Assembly: GCA_044226865.1 (NCBI GenBank)
Contig: JBGAGE010000005.1
Span: 62,001-126,000 of the forward strand
Length of the DNA: 64,000 bases
Direction of reading: 5' to 3'
Source of the DNA: TMP-86 sp044226865
Lineage (GTDB): Bacteria; Pseudomonadota; Gammaproteobacteria; Steroidobacterales; Steroidobacteraceae
Shown here one piece after another: positions 56,295 to 64,000 of the stretch. Below the pieces are notes generated by a model that was not told where the DNA came from, did no database searches, and was given only the letters and a program-made list of their open reading frames with translations. The position numbers and the translations under genes were made by a program. Within the stretch, counting starts at the first letter, position 1. Each line of letters starts with the position of its first letter.

Positions 56295-56705
56295 TCAGCG
56301 CTGGATGGCGCGCAGATACGCGACGATGTGATCGATGAGTTCGGCCACGCGCTGCCGGCGCGCCGCGTCCTCACCTTCGAAGCCGTAGAACTCCAGGCCC
56401 CACACCGGCATGTCGGCGGACCCATGGGCGTCGCGGGTGCGACGCCCATCGATGATCTGGTGAATTTCTTCGGCCGGGAACACGCCGCCACGGCGCCGGG
56501 CCAGGTGGGTCAAATCCGGCACCTTGACCTTGAGGCTGGGCGCCACCGGGCCATGGCCGTGCGCCTTTGCCCCATGGCAACTGGCGCAGAATTCGCCATA
56601 CAGTTCCCCACCCGTCAAGTCCGGCGCTTCGGCGGCGAATGCCGTTCCGCAGGCGAACACGGCTCCCCACAGCGCAAGGCGCAAGGCGCGAGTCGACGCG
56701 ATCAT
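56295..56705 (-). CDS. periplasmic class I cytochrome c
   Basis: A 136-residue monohaem cytochrome. Signal peptide to about residue 24 (CGTAFAA). Haem attachment CASCH in ELYGEFCASCHGAKAHGHGP; probable methionine ligand in GSADMPVWGLEF. Helical end VAELIDHIVAYLRAIQR. First gene of the GST operon and divergent from the dienelactone hydrolase. Confidence 0.9.
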   Translation of the reverse strand: MIASTRALRLALWGAVFACGTAFAAEAPDLTGGELYGEFCASCHGAKAHGHGPVAPSLKVKVPDLTHLARRRGGVFPAEEIHQIIDGRRTRDAHGSADMPVWGLEFYGFEGEDAARRQRVAELIDHIVAYLRAIQR

Positions 56706-56800
56706 GGCAATGCCTCCCCAAAGGCAGGATTATCGCGAATCCGCCCTGCCGCCGGTAAGATAGGGAAAACCCCAACCCAGAGCTTTTATCGGAGATCCGC

Positions 56801-57520
56801 ATGCGCACCGAAGTCATCCAATACCAGGCCGACGGTCTGTCCATGGACAGCCACCTGTACTACGACGAAAAGCAGACCGGCGCGCGTCCGGGCGTGCTGG
56901 TGTTTCCCGAGGCATTCGGCCTGAGCGAGCATGCGAAATCCCGCGCCGAGCGCCTCGCCGCCCTGGGCTACGTCGCACTCGCCTGCGACCTGCACGGCAA
57001 GGGCTCCATGGTGGAGGGGCTGGACAAGGTGATGGCCATCCTCGGTCCGATGATGGCCGATCCCAGCCATACCCGCGCCCGTGCGCGTGGTGGTTACGAT
57101 GCGTTGACGGCGCGTCCCAACGTGGACCGCAACCGCATCGCCGCCATCGGCTATTGCTTCGGCGGCACCATGGCGCTGGAACTGGCGCGCAGCGGCGCAC
57201 CCCTCGCCGCCGCCGTGGGATTCCACAGCGGCCTTGCCACGGCGCGTCCGCAGGATGCCGCGAACATCAAGGGCAAGGTGCTGGTGTGCATCGGTGCCGA
57301 CGATCCCGGCATTCCGCCCGAGCAGCGCGCCGCCTTCGAGGCGGAAATGCGCGCAGGCTCGGTGGATTGGCAGATGCACCTGTACGGTGGCGTCGTGCAC
57401 AGTTTCACCAATCCGAATGCCGGCCGCCTGAACCGCCCTGAATTCGCGCGCTACGATGCGAAGGCCGATGCGCGCTCATGGGCCAGCCTCAACAGCCTGT
57501 TTGCGGAAGTCTTTGCCTGA
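56801..57520 (+). CDS. dienelactone hydrolase family protein
   Basis: A 239-residue alpha/beta hydrolase. The nucleophile cysteine sits in IAAIGYCFGGTMALELARSG (GxCxGG), the aspartate in GADDPGIPPEQRAAFEAEM and the histidine in YGGVVHSFTNPNAGR. The N-terminal oxyanion region is GVLVFPEAFGLSEHAKSRAERLAALGY. Cys-Asp-His is the triad of dienelactone hydrolases; the real substrate is not known. Followed at 26 bases by the class II aldolase gene, likely one operon. Confidence 0.9.
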   Translation: MRTEVIQYQADGLSMDSHLYYDEKQTGARPGVLVFPEAFGLSEHAKSRAERLAALGYVALACDLHGKGSMVEGLDKVMAILGPMMADPSHTRARARGGYDALTARPNVDRNRIAAIGYCFGGTMALELARSGAPLAAAVGFHSGLATARPQDAANIKGKVLVCIGADDPGIPPEQRAAFEAEMRAGSVDWQMHLYGGVVHSFTNPNAGRLNRPEFARYDAKADARSWASLNSLFAEVFA

Positions 57521-57546
57521 AGGGTCTTGCAGTTCGAGGAGCAAAC

Positions 57547-58311
57547 ATGCGCCAGCCCCAGCACATCAGCACCCAGATCGGCCGTGATGCGGAATGGGCC
57601 CTGCGGGTCGACCTCGCGGCCGCGTTCCGGCTTGCGGTGACCTTCAATTGGCACGAGGCCGTCGGCAATCACTTCAGCGTGGCGGTCTCATCCGACGGCC
57701 GGCAGTTCCTGATGAATCCGCGCTGGCGGCATTTCGCGCGCATCAAGGCCAGCGACCTGCCATTGTTCGACAGCGATGACGCCGGGACCATGCAGCGGGC
57801 GGACGCGCCGGATCCGTCGGCCTGGTGCATCCACGGCCAGCTGCACGCCCGCGTGCCGCATGCGCGCTGCGTGCTGCACGTGCACCCACCCTACGCCACC
57901 GCTCTCTCGGCGCTGAAGGACCCCACCATCCTGCCCATCGATCAGAATACCGCCCGGTTCTACCAGCGCGTGGCACAGGACCTCGCCTACGGCGGCATCG
58001 CGGATCATCCGGAGGAAGGCGCGCGCCTGGCCGCCGTGCTGGGCAAGCAGCGCATCATGATGATGGGCAACCACGGCGTGTTGGTCACCGCGCCGACCGT
58101 CGCCGAAGCCTTCGATGAGCTGTATTTCCTCGAGCGCGCCTGCCAGACGCTGATGCTCGCCTACGCCAGCGGGCAGCCGTTGAACGTCATGCCACCGGCG
58201 CTCGCCGAACGCACCGCGCAGGATTGGCAGGAATACGGCGCTGCCAGCTTCGCGCATTTCGAGGAATTGAAGCGCCTGCTGGACGAGCGCGACGACTCCT
58301 ACCGCCAATAG
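57547..58311 (+). CDS. class II aldolase/adducin family protein
   Basis: A 254-residue metal-dependent aldolase-fold protein. Family blocks: FRLAVTFNWHEAVGNHFSVAV, metal histidines in CIHGQLHARVPHARCVLHVHPPYATALSAL, and MMMGNHGVLVTAPTVAEAFDELYFLERACQTLMLA with the third histidine. ATG at 57547 with GAGGAGC upstream. Members cleave sugar phosphates or act on other hydroxy-acids; the pairing with a dienelactone hydrolase suggests a small catabolic pair, but the substrate is unknown. Confidence 0.88.
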   Translation: MRQPQHISTQIGRDAEWALRVDLAAAFRLAVTFNWHEAVGNHFSVAVSSDGRQFLMNPRWRHFARIKASDLPLFDSDDAGTMQRADAPDPSAWCIHGQLHARVPHARCVLHVHPPYATALSALKDPTILPIDQNTARFYQRVAQDLAYGGIADHPEEGARLAAVLGKQRIMMMGNHGVLVTAPTVAEAFDELYFLERACQTLMLAYASGQPLNVMPPALAERTAQDWQEYGAASFAHFEELKRLLDERDDSYRQ

Positions 58312-58320
58312 CGGCGGCTC

Positions 58321-59931
58321 CTAGTTGGCGGCCACCACGGCCGCCGCCGCATCCGGCGGAATCCACACTTCCGCGCGCGACACGGCGCGCGGCGTGCCGC
58401 CACCCCTGGGCGCGCCCACCGCCACATACAAAAGCTCGGGAGTCTTGCGCCCCGGGTTCGGCAGCAAGCGCACGAATACATGGGTGGCTCGCCGTCCCGG
58501 CGTGAACACCTGCGCAGCCGGGTGCTGCGCGACGAAATCGCTGCCGGCGCGCGCGGAGGCCGCCTCGGTCCACCACGTGAATCGCGTCTGCCCGCTGGCG
58601 CTGGAGCGCTTCACGGTGACCTGCGCAAACCGCTGGCCGGGCAGCACCTGGAAATCCTCCACCCACACACGCGGCGGACGCACGGCCCTGTGCGGCGGCG
58701 GCAAGGGAGTATTCACCGCCCGCACGGCCGCGTCCGAACCCGGCAACAGCATGGCGGCGGCGGGAGGCGCGGCGGCGCGCGCCGCCGGCGGGCGCAGCAC
58801 CGGTGCGGCGTCCAACGCTGCAAGGTTATGCGCCAGCAATGCACATACGCTGGACAGCAATCCAACGCCCCAAAATGCGGGACGGCGCTGCGCGGAGAAT
58901 GCCGGTGCGCGCTCGAGAATGGCCGCGCGCAAACGCGCCAGCCAACCGTTGCCGGGCAGGCGCATCATCGCCGTACCCAGCCGCAGATTCGCAAGCCACT
59001 GCGCCACCGTGATGTCGCGATCCTCGCGCTGCCACGCAAGTCCACGGCGCAGCACGCGCCACTCACGCCCGCTCAGTCCCGCCGGACGCTGCGGCTGCAT
59101 GCCGGCACGCCGTGCCGCGAATGCGCTGCGTCCCTGGAAGGGATGGCGCCCGCTCAACAATTCGTAGGCGATGCAGGCCAGTGCATACAGATCATCACGC
59201 GGGTCGGCGAGCTGTCCTGCCAGCAACTCGCAGCAGGCGTACGCCGGCGTCAGCGCGGGAATGGTGTCGCGGCGCAGCGCATCGTCGGTGGCCTCTGGCA
59301 TGCGGCGCAAGGTCCCGGAAGCACCGAAATCGAGAATGCGCACCTCACCGGCGCGGGTCACCATGATGTTGGAGGGCTTCAGGTCGCCGTGCACCACCTG
59401 TCGAGCGTGCGCGTGCGCCACCCCCGCACCGATGTCGCGGATCAACTCCCACACCCGACTCCGCGGCAGGCCGTGGGGCGAATGGCGCTGCATGAGCTCG
59501 CGCAGCGACTCTCCCTCCAGCAATTCCATCGTAAAAAAGACCAGGTCGCCGTCCTGGCCGGTCTCGTACACCTTCACGATGTTCGGATGCGCCAGCGCCT
59601 GCGCGCAGTAGAACTCGCGCCGCAGGTCGGCAAGTTGCCGGCCGCCCCGCTCGCCATCCTGGCGCAGGATCTTGATCGCCACATGGCGGTCGCCCTCGGG
59701 AAGATCCCGGCGTTCCCAGTCCAACGCCTTGAAGACATGACCCATGCCCCCGCTGCCCAGCGCCTGCGTCAGCGCATAGCGGCGTGCCAGCACGCGGCCT
59801 GCGAGATCCGGGGCGGCGGCAGCAGCCACCATGGGGGAGGAGGTATCGGCCACCTGCCGCATCACGATGGTGTCGCGGGTACGGCGCTGCGGCTCGACGC
59901 GCCCCGGCTGGCGAGTATGTTCATTGCTCAT
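58321..59931 (-). CDS. Ser/Thr protein kinase with C-terminal Calx-beta-like domain
   Basis: A 536-residue membrane-anchored kinase. The kinase domain spans about residues 48-300: ALTQALGSGGMGHVFKALDWE (glycine loop), HVAIKIL (lysine), VVHGDLKPSNIMVT (catalytic loop, with Gly for Arg), ILDFGAS (DFG) and DDLYALACIAYELLSGRHPF. Around residue 365 a hydrophobic segment (WGVGLLSSVCALLAHNLAAL) crosses the membrane. The outer tail (about 430-520) contains VTVKRSSASGQTRFTWWTEAASARAGSDFVAQ, the style of a Calx-beta domain. ATG at 59931. The HGD rather than HRD motif is common in bacterial kinases. Confidence 0.88.
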   Translation of the reverse strand: MSNEHTRQPGRVEPQRRTRDTIVMRQVADTSSPMVAAAAAPDLAGRVLARRYALTQALGSGGMGHVFKALDWERRDLPEGDRHVAIKILRQDGERGGRQLADLRREFYCAQALAHPNIVKVYETGQDGDLVFFTMELLEGESLRELMQRHSPHGLPRSRVWELIRDIGAGVAHAHARQVVHGDLKPSNIMVTRAGEVRILDFGASGTLRRMPEATDDALRRDTIPALTPAYACCELLAGQLADPRDDLYALACIAYELLSGRHPFQGRSAFAARRAGMQPQRPAGLSGREWRVLRRGLAWQREDRDITVAQWLANLRLGTAMMRLPGNGWLARLRAAILERAPAFSAQRRPAFWGVGLLSSVCALLAHNLAALDAAPVLRPPAARAAAPPAAAMLLPGSDAAVRAVNTPLPPPHRAVRPPRVWVEDFQVLPGQRFAQVTVKRSSASGQTRFTWWTEAASARAGSDFVAQHPAAQVFTPGRRATHVFVRLLPNPGRKTPELLYVAVGAPRGGGTPRAVSRAEVWIPPDAAAAVVAAN

Positions 59932-60104
59932 GCAACGATGAATACCGCTTGGGGATGGGGGAGTCTGCCGTCCTATGCCACGCCAGATGCGGCGAATATT
60001 CCTACACAGCTCGAGTGGCTGCTGGGAGCGGTTGGCGCCGAACGGTCGGCTCAAGGCTCGATGGCCTTGTCGCCGTCGATGCTATCTCGCGTCGATTGCC
60101 CCCG

Positions 60105-60428
60105 TCACTCGTCGCGCGGCAGTTCGCGCAATTCCACGGTGCCGCCCGCCTCGTACGCCGGATTGCCGGACAGGAACCTGCGTGCCTCGACCGCATTCTC
60201 CGCGCGGACGCGAATGAAGCCATTCATGCCACCATGCAGGGGGCGATCCGGCAAGCCCTTGCGCAGTTTGAAGCCGGCGGCGATCGAACTGCCGCCCTCG
60301 AAGCAGCCCGATGCATGCAGGCGGGAGAAGTAATCATTCCAGGCCGCGGCGTCATTGGCGGCGTAAACGTCGGTCGCATCGTCGTACATGATGAGGATGA
60401 AATCCTTCAGGGTGTCGCTCTCCTGCAC
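60105..60428 (-). CDS. YCII-related (DGPF-like) protein
   Basis: A 107-residue ferredoxin-like-fold protein: LKDFILIMYDDATDVYAANDAAAWNDYFSRLHASGCFEGGSSI, then GFIRVRAENAVEARRFLSGNPAYEAGGTVELRELP. The FILIMY start and the NPAYEAGGTVELREL end are the YCII-related pattern. Function unknown; 15 bases after the GFA-family gene, so likely co-transcribed with it. Confidence 0.85.
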   Translation of the reverse strand: MQESDTLKDFILIMYDDATDVYAANDAAAWNDYFSRLHASGCFEGGSSIAAGFKLRKGLPDRPLHGGMNGFIRVRAENAVEARRFLSGNPAYEAGGTVELRELPRDE

Positions 60429-60443
60429 GTGGGTGCCCGTCCT

Positions 60444-60812
60444 TCAGACCATGCCGGCGCCGACGGTCTGCCTGACGGGGATTCCCTCGGGCGAGAAATC
60501 CTCGAGGCACAGCACGTTGATGCCAAAGTAGTCCGGCGTCACCCGCTTGCGGTGAAACGGATAGATGCCGCACACCTTGCAGAAGAAATGCCGCGCCGTC
60601 TTCGTGTGGAATCGATATTCGGTGAGCACTTCCTGGCCGGCGAGCAACCGGAAGGCGCTTTCATGCACCTTCACCATCAGCGCATTCTTGCGCCTGCAGA
60701 TGGAGCAGTCGCAGGTGGTCAGCTCGGGAAAATCCGTGTCGATCTCGAATCGCACCGCGCCGCAGTGGCAGGAGCCTCGGCAGGTCCGCATCGCACGCGA
60801 TGATGGCGCCAT
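60444..60812 (-). CDS. GFA/CENP-V family protein
   Basis: A 122-residue zinc-binding protein: RGSCHCGAVRFEIDTDFPELTTCDCSICRRKNALMV supplies two zinc sites, and FHTKTARHFFCKVCGIYPFHRKRV the third cysteine pair. Named for the glutathione-dependent formaldehyde-activating enzyme, though most members are uncharacterised. The start could be GTG 60821, ATG 60812 or ATG 60791; GTGGAG before 60812 favours that one. Confidence 0.88.
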   Translation of the reverse strand: MAPSSRAMRTCRGSCHCGAVRFEIDTDFPELTTCDCSICRRKNALMVKVHESAFRLLAGQEVLTEYRFHTKTARHFFCKVCGIYPFHRKRVTPDYFGINVLCLEDFSPEGIPVRQTVGAGMV

Positions 60813-60828
60813 CGACTCCACCCGTATG

Positions 60829-62328
60829 CTACTTCACCGACAGCATGTATTGCGCCACGGCCAGTCGCAGGTCCGCGCTCAGGTGCTGCTGCGAAGGCAT
60901 GGGCGGAAAGTCATCGCGCTTCTTCACCGGATGCGCGATGTAATCCGCAATGCCCTGCGGATTGCCGGCATACATGGCCTGCAGGATCTGCGTGGGCGGG
61001 CCGATCATGCGCACATTATAGGCATGGCAGCCGGCGCACACCGAGGAGTACACCAGCTTGCCGCGATCCTGCGCCGAGAGCACGCGCGGCGGCGCGGGCT
61101 GGTCGAGCAGGTAGGTGGAGATGTCGGCCGTGCTGGCGCGCTGGCAGGGCCCCCACGAAGTGATGCCCAGCCACTTGAGCGAGTCCTTGTTGGTGGCGCA
61201 GCTGCCCGTGCCGCCGCCCACGGCGACGATGTCGGGGCCCTGCGTGGTGAGTGCCGCCAGCATCAGCGCCTTGATGTCCTTGATGGGCTCGTAGCCATTG
61301 TTGGCGAACAGGTTCGGCAACACCTGCACCCGATCCGGATTGGGGTCGGACTCTGGATCGGGCGTGATATTGGCGAAGGACTTGTGGTCCGCCACGATGA
61401 TGCCGGCGTTCTTGTTGTCGCGGATCACGTTGTTCTCGATGATCACATCGTCCGCCGCCATGACGATGATGCCCGTGCCGCTGGGCACACCGGAAACGAT
61501 CGAACCCACCGCGCCGAAATTCTTGTGGTTGTTGGCCAGCACGAAATTGTCGCGGATGACCACATCGGAGGCGGTCTTGATGGGCAGGCCGGGCGTGATG
61601 AAGGTGAGGATGCCGCCGGCATTGTCGTAGGCAAGGTTGTGCTCGATGATCACGTGGCGCGAATTCTCCGATTCGATGCCCGCCACGTTGCCGTACACCT
61701 CGTTGTGCGACACCTGGATGTTGTCGGACATGCCCACGTAGATGGCGGCATCCTCGATGCCGGTGAGCGAGTTGTATTCGATCAGGCCGTTCTGCGCAAA
61801 CTCGGGAAAGATGCCGTACACGCCGGAGTTCACGATCCAGTTGTGGCGCACGACGAAGTTGTTCCCCGCCTGCCCCATGATGGCATTGCCCTTGTAGTTG
61901 GTGATCTTGAGGTTCTCCACCCGGATGCCGTTGCCCGAGTACAGCACCGCGTCATTCATCTTCCCCTGGCCGTCCAGCGTCGGCCATTCGCCGTTGTGGA
62001 TCACACCGACGAGCGCTACGTTGTCCTTGTCGATATACACGGTCTCGGAGTACTTGCCGGGCATCACCTGCACGGTGTCGCCAGGCTGCGCCTGGCGCAC
62101 CGCGTCCTGTATGGACTCACCCGGCTTCACCGGGATCACCTTGCCGGTGCTGGAGCCGGCGCGGAGCGTTGCCGCCTGGGTGCCCGCGGATTTCTTGGCG
62201 CTGGCGAGCGTCTCCGCGGTGGATCCGGCCGCCGTCTGCGGCGCATGGACGCCGCTGCGCGTTCCGTACGTGTACCCAGCGAAGGCGGCAATCGCCGCCA
62301 CGATGAGGCTCAAGATGGCTTTGTTCAC
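60829..62328 (-). CDS. parallel beta-helix protein fused to a cytochrome c domain
   Basis: A 499-residue periplasmic protein, anchored by an N-terminal helix (AILSLIVAAIAAFAGYTYG). Residues 65-350 are a right-handed beta-helix: VKPGESIQDAVRQAQPGDTVQVMPGKY, then repeated N-x-V/I turns such as VVRHNWIVNS, IQVSHNEVYGN, VIIEHNLAYDN, VVIRDNFVLANN and VIIENNVIRDN. Residues 430-499 are a haem domain with CAGCHAYNVRMIGPP and a candidate Met ligand in DDFPPMPSQQ. I recall a family of beta-helix proteins paired with SO_2930-type cytochromes that it resembles. GTG start at 62328 overlaps the MauG-like stop. Confidence 0.88.
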   Translation of the reverse strand: MNKAILSLIVAAIAAFAGYTYGTRSGVHAPQTAAGSTAETLASAKKSAGTQAATLRAGSSTGKVIPVKPGESIQDAVRQAQPGDTVQVMPGKYSETVYIDKDNVALVGVIHNGEWPTLDGQGKMNDAVLYSGNGIRVENLKITNYKGNAIMGQAGNNFVVRHNWIVNSGVYGIFPEFAQNGLIEYNSLTGIEDAAIYVGMSDNIQVSHNEVYGNVAGIESENSRHVIIEHNLAYDNAGGILTFITPGLPIKTASDVVIRDNFVLANNHKNFGAVGSIVSGVPSGTGIIVMAADDVIIENNVIRDNKNAGIIVADHKSFANITPDPESDPNPDRVQVLPNLFANNGYEPIKDIKALMLAALTTQGPDIVAVGGGTGSCATNKDSLKWLGITSWGPCQRASTADISTYLLDQPAPPRVLSAQDRGKLVYSSVCAGCHAYNVRMIGPPTQILQAMYAGNPQGIADYIAHPVKKRDDFPPMPSQQHLSADLRLAVAQYMLSVK

Positions 62329-63503
62329 GAGTGTTCTCCGGCGGAAGGGGATTCTGAAGGCGGCGGCAGCCCGGAAGGCACGGCCGCGGGAATGGCGGGC
62401 AAGAAGGATTGGTCGGTGAGCGCACCGATGAAGTCGACCAGCCGGTCGAGTTCGGTGTCGGACAACTTGGGCTCCCAAATATGCCAATGCAGTCGCAGGT
62501 TCTCGCCCTTGGGCACCGAGTGGCCGCGGCCACGGGTGTAGAAGGCGACGGCTTCGCGCAGGGTGGCGAACTGGCCGCCGTGTCCGTAGGGCGCGGTGAG
62601 GGCGGCATTGCGCAGGCTCGGCACCTTGAATCCACCACGCATTTCCGTCGTTCCCGCAACCGCGCCCGCACCAGGATCGAAGGGCCGGCCGGCTGGATCA
62701 GGCATGCCGATGACGGCGATCTGCTGGTTGGTGAACAGCGGCGGCGTATGGCATTCCGCGCAACGCGCCACGAAGGAACGGAACACGTTCAAGCCCTCGA
62801 GTTCATGCGGGCTCAAGGCATCGCTCACGCCTTGCGCATAGAAGTCGTAGCGGCTGTTGAGGGAGATCAGCGAGGATTCGAAGGCGGCAAGTGCGGTGTA
62901 CACCTGCGCGGTTTCGATCGGCTTGCCGGCGGTGGCGGGAAAGGCGGCGGCGAACAAGCTGCGGTAGGAAGGCAACGCGTTGAGGGACTTCGCCAAGGCT
63001 TCCGGCCGGTTGCCCATCTCGCTGGCATTGTAGAGCGGGCCCTGCACCTGCTCTTCCAGCGAATGTGCGCGGCCATCCCAGAACAAGCGCGACAGAAAGC
63101 CGGCGTTCCACAAGCTCGGCGCATTGCGCCGCACTTCCCGGCCATCGATGCCGATGCTGTGCAACCGTTGATCGGTAAAGCCCTTGGCCGGCACGTGGCA
63201 GCTCGCGCAGGCAAGCTTGCCATTGGCGGACAACACGGGATCGAAGAACAAGAATCGGCCAAGGTCGATCTGCTGTGGCGTGAAGCCATCGCGAAAGGCG
63301 GGGAGCCCGGTCTTCAGGCCGCCGACGCCCGCACCCTTGAGTGAGGCATATTGCTGGTACGGTGTGCGCAACCAGCAGCGCGCCTCGCGCTTCTCGAAGC
63401 TCGCGGGGCATTGATCCGACAGGCGCCAAGCGCCCGCGTGCGCCGGCAACCAGGCGAATGCCAGGCCCACCAACAGCGACAGGCGAAGGCGCGGTTGCCT
63501 CAA
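62325..63503 (-). CDS. MauG-like diheme cytochrome c peroxidase family protein
   Basis: A 392-residue periplasmic diheme protein. Signal peptide to about residue 23 (WLPAHA). Haem motifs CASCH in KLACASCHVPAKGFTD and CAECH in FVARCAECHTPPLFTN. Between them LGRFLFFDPVLSANG, RNAPSLWNAGFLSRLFWDGRAHSLEEQVQGPL and GFKVPSLRNAALTAPYGHGGQFATLREAVAFYTRG, all peroxidase/MauG landmarks. It overlaps its neighbours on both sides by 4 bases, so the three cytochrome genes are strictly coupled. Confidence 0.93.
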   Translation of the reverse strand: MRQPRLRLSLLVGLAFAWLPAHAGAWRLSDQCPASFEKREARCWLRTPYQQYASLKGAGVGGLKTGLPAFRDGFTPQQIDLGRFLFFDPVLSANGKLACASCHVPAKGFTDQRLHSIGIDGREVRRNAPSLWNAGFLSRLFWDGRAHSLEEQVQGPLYNASEMGNRPEALAKSLNALPSYRSLFAAAFPATAGKPIETAQVYTALAAFESSLISLNSRYDFYAQGVSDALSPHELEGLNVFRSFVARCAECHTPPLFTNQQIAVIGMPDPAGRPFDPGAGAVAGTTEMRGGFKVPSLRNAALTAPYGHGGQFATLREAVAFYTRGRGHSVPKGENLRLHWHIWEPKLSDTELDRLVDFIGALTDQSFLPAIPAAVPSGLPPPSESPSAGEHS

Positions 63504-64000
63504 GGCGCGAGCCCGGCGGCGTAGTTGAGTACATCCTGCTCGGTGGCGGCGTCGGGCAGCATCGCGGCAATCGCGCGCATCTGCGCGCCGAGCTTGTCAT
63601 CGGGATGGCCGCCGCGGCGCCCGGCCTTGAAAGCGCTGAACTGCCGCGCGAGGTACTCCACGGACACCCCGCCCAGACGCGGCGCGCCGAGTTGCTGATT
63701 GCCGCGTCCGTTGGAATTGTGGCAGGCGCTGCACAGCGCGTTGAAGTAGTTGCGGCCGTTGGTCTGCCGTGCCGCGTTCATGGGCGGTGGAGCCTTGGCG
63801 GGCACGAGCTTGAGCGAGGCGACATGATCCGCGACGGCGGAGCGCTCTGCGTCATCCTTGAGCACGGTGGCGGCGGCGCGCATGGTGGCGCCCACGGCAT
63901 CTCCCGGCGCGCCACCGCGAATGCCGGCGGCGAAATTCTTCAATTGCCGGCTCATGTACCAGGCCGGGTAGCCGGCGATCGCCGGCGCATTCAGCGCGGC
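63500..64000 (-). CDS. multi-domain periplasmic cytochrome c (5' end beyond window)
   Basis: The open frame continues past the window edge; 166 codons are visible. The first 45 (ALNAPAIAGYPAWYMSRQLKNFAAGIRGG...) look like the second half of one cytochrome c4-type domain, and the rest is a complete domain with CSACH in NYFNALCSACHNSNGRGNQ followed by GAPRLGGVSVEYLARQFSAFKAGRRG. Thus at least diheme. Stop overlaps the MauG-like start by 4 bases. Confidence 0.88.
   Translation of the reverse strand, partial: AALNAPAIAGYPAWYMSRQLKNFAAGIRGGAPGDAVGATMRAAATVLKDDAERSAVADHVASLKLVPAKAPPPMNAARQTNGRNYFNALCSACHNSNGRGNQQLGAPRLGGVSVEYLARQFSAFKAGRRGGHPDDKLGAQMRAIAAMLPDAATEQDVLNYAAGLAP

Overview
This is a 64 kb stretch of GC-rich bacterial chromosome carrying mostly housekeeping genes. 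It is most likely from a gammaproteobacterium, perhaps the Steroidobacter/Nevskia side of the class. That placement is inferred from the rpsU - GatB/YqeY - dnaG - rpoD order with tsaD divergent, the tsaD-folB-folK gene string, the split B12-dependent ribonucleotide reductase, and the style of the TonB receptor. No rRNA, tRNA, CRISPR array, prophage or complete insertion sequence was seen.

Layout. 1-6.6 kb: FKBP lipoprotein, orphan ParA-type ATPase, PpnN nucleosidase, L,D-transpeptidase and an MltD-type transglycosylase. 6.6-10.6 kb: nrdJb and nrdJa, the latter interrupted by a 375-residue intein exactly at the catalytic thiyl-radical cysteine; NrdR-like boxes lie upstream. 11-19.8 kb: Hsp20, Do-type protease, NDUFA9-like reductase, predicted aminopeptidase divergent from the CCA-adding enzyme, MaoC dehydratase, homocysteine methyltransferase-like enzyme, MidA-like methyltransferase divergent from a pteridine reductase. 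19.8-25 kb: a compact ten-gene minus-strand string running from tsaD to a PaaI thioesterase. 25-29.6 kb: rpsU, GatB/YqeY, dnaG, rpoD, followed by a 200 bp element bounded by 35 bp inverted repeats. 30-37.6 kb: assorted membrane, stress and acetyltransferase genes, an overlooked 29-residue membrane peptide gene with its own promoter, Shine-Dalgarno and terminator, an amino-acid permease, a YidB protein and a GGDEF/EAL protein.

The most interesting region is 37.6-54.9 kb. It encodes a TonB receptor plus MFS carrier, a HyuA/HyuB ATP-dependent lactamase or hydantoinase pair, a beta-keto acid cleavage enzyme, a class III aminotransferase, a sarcosine/dimethylglycine dehydrogenase-like flavoprotein with a GcvT-like half, three APC amino-acid permeases and a GntR/FCD regulator. 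Four copies of the same operator, TGATCA-N13-TGATCA, sit in exactly the three intergenic regions that start these transcription units, including the regulator's own. This argues that the whole set is one autoregulated regulon for an unidentified nitrogenous, probably cyclic or N-methylated, compound.

55-64 kb: GST operon, dienelactone hydrolase and class II aldolase, a Ser/Thr kinase with a Calx-beta-like tail, YCII and GFA proteins, and a multi-cytochrome operon (beta-helix/cytochrome c fusion, MauG-like diheme peroxidase, a further cytochrome c running off the window end).
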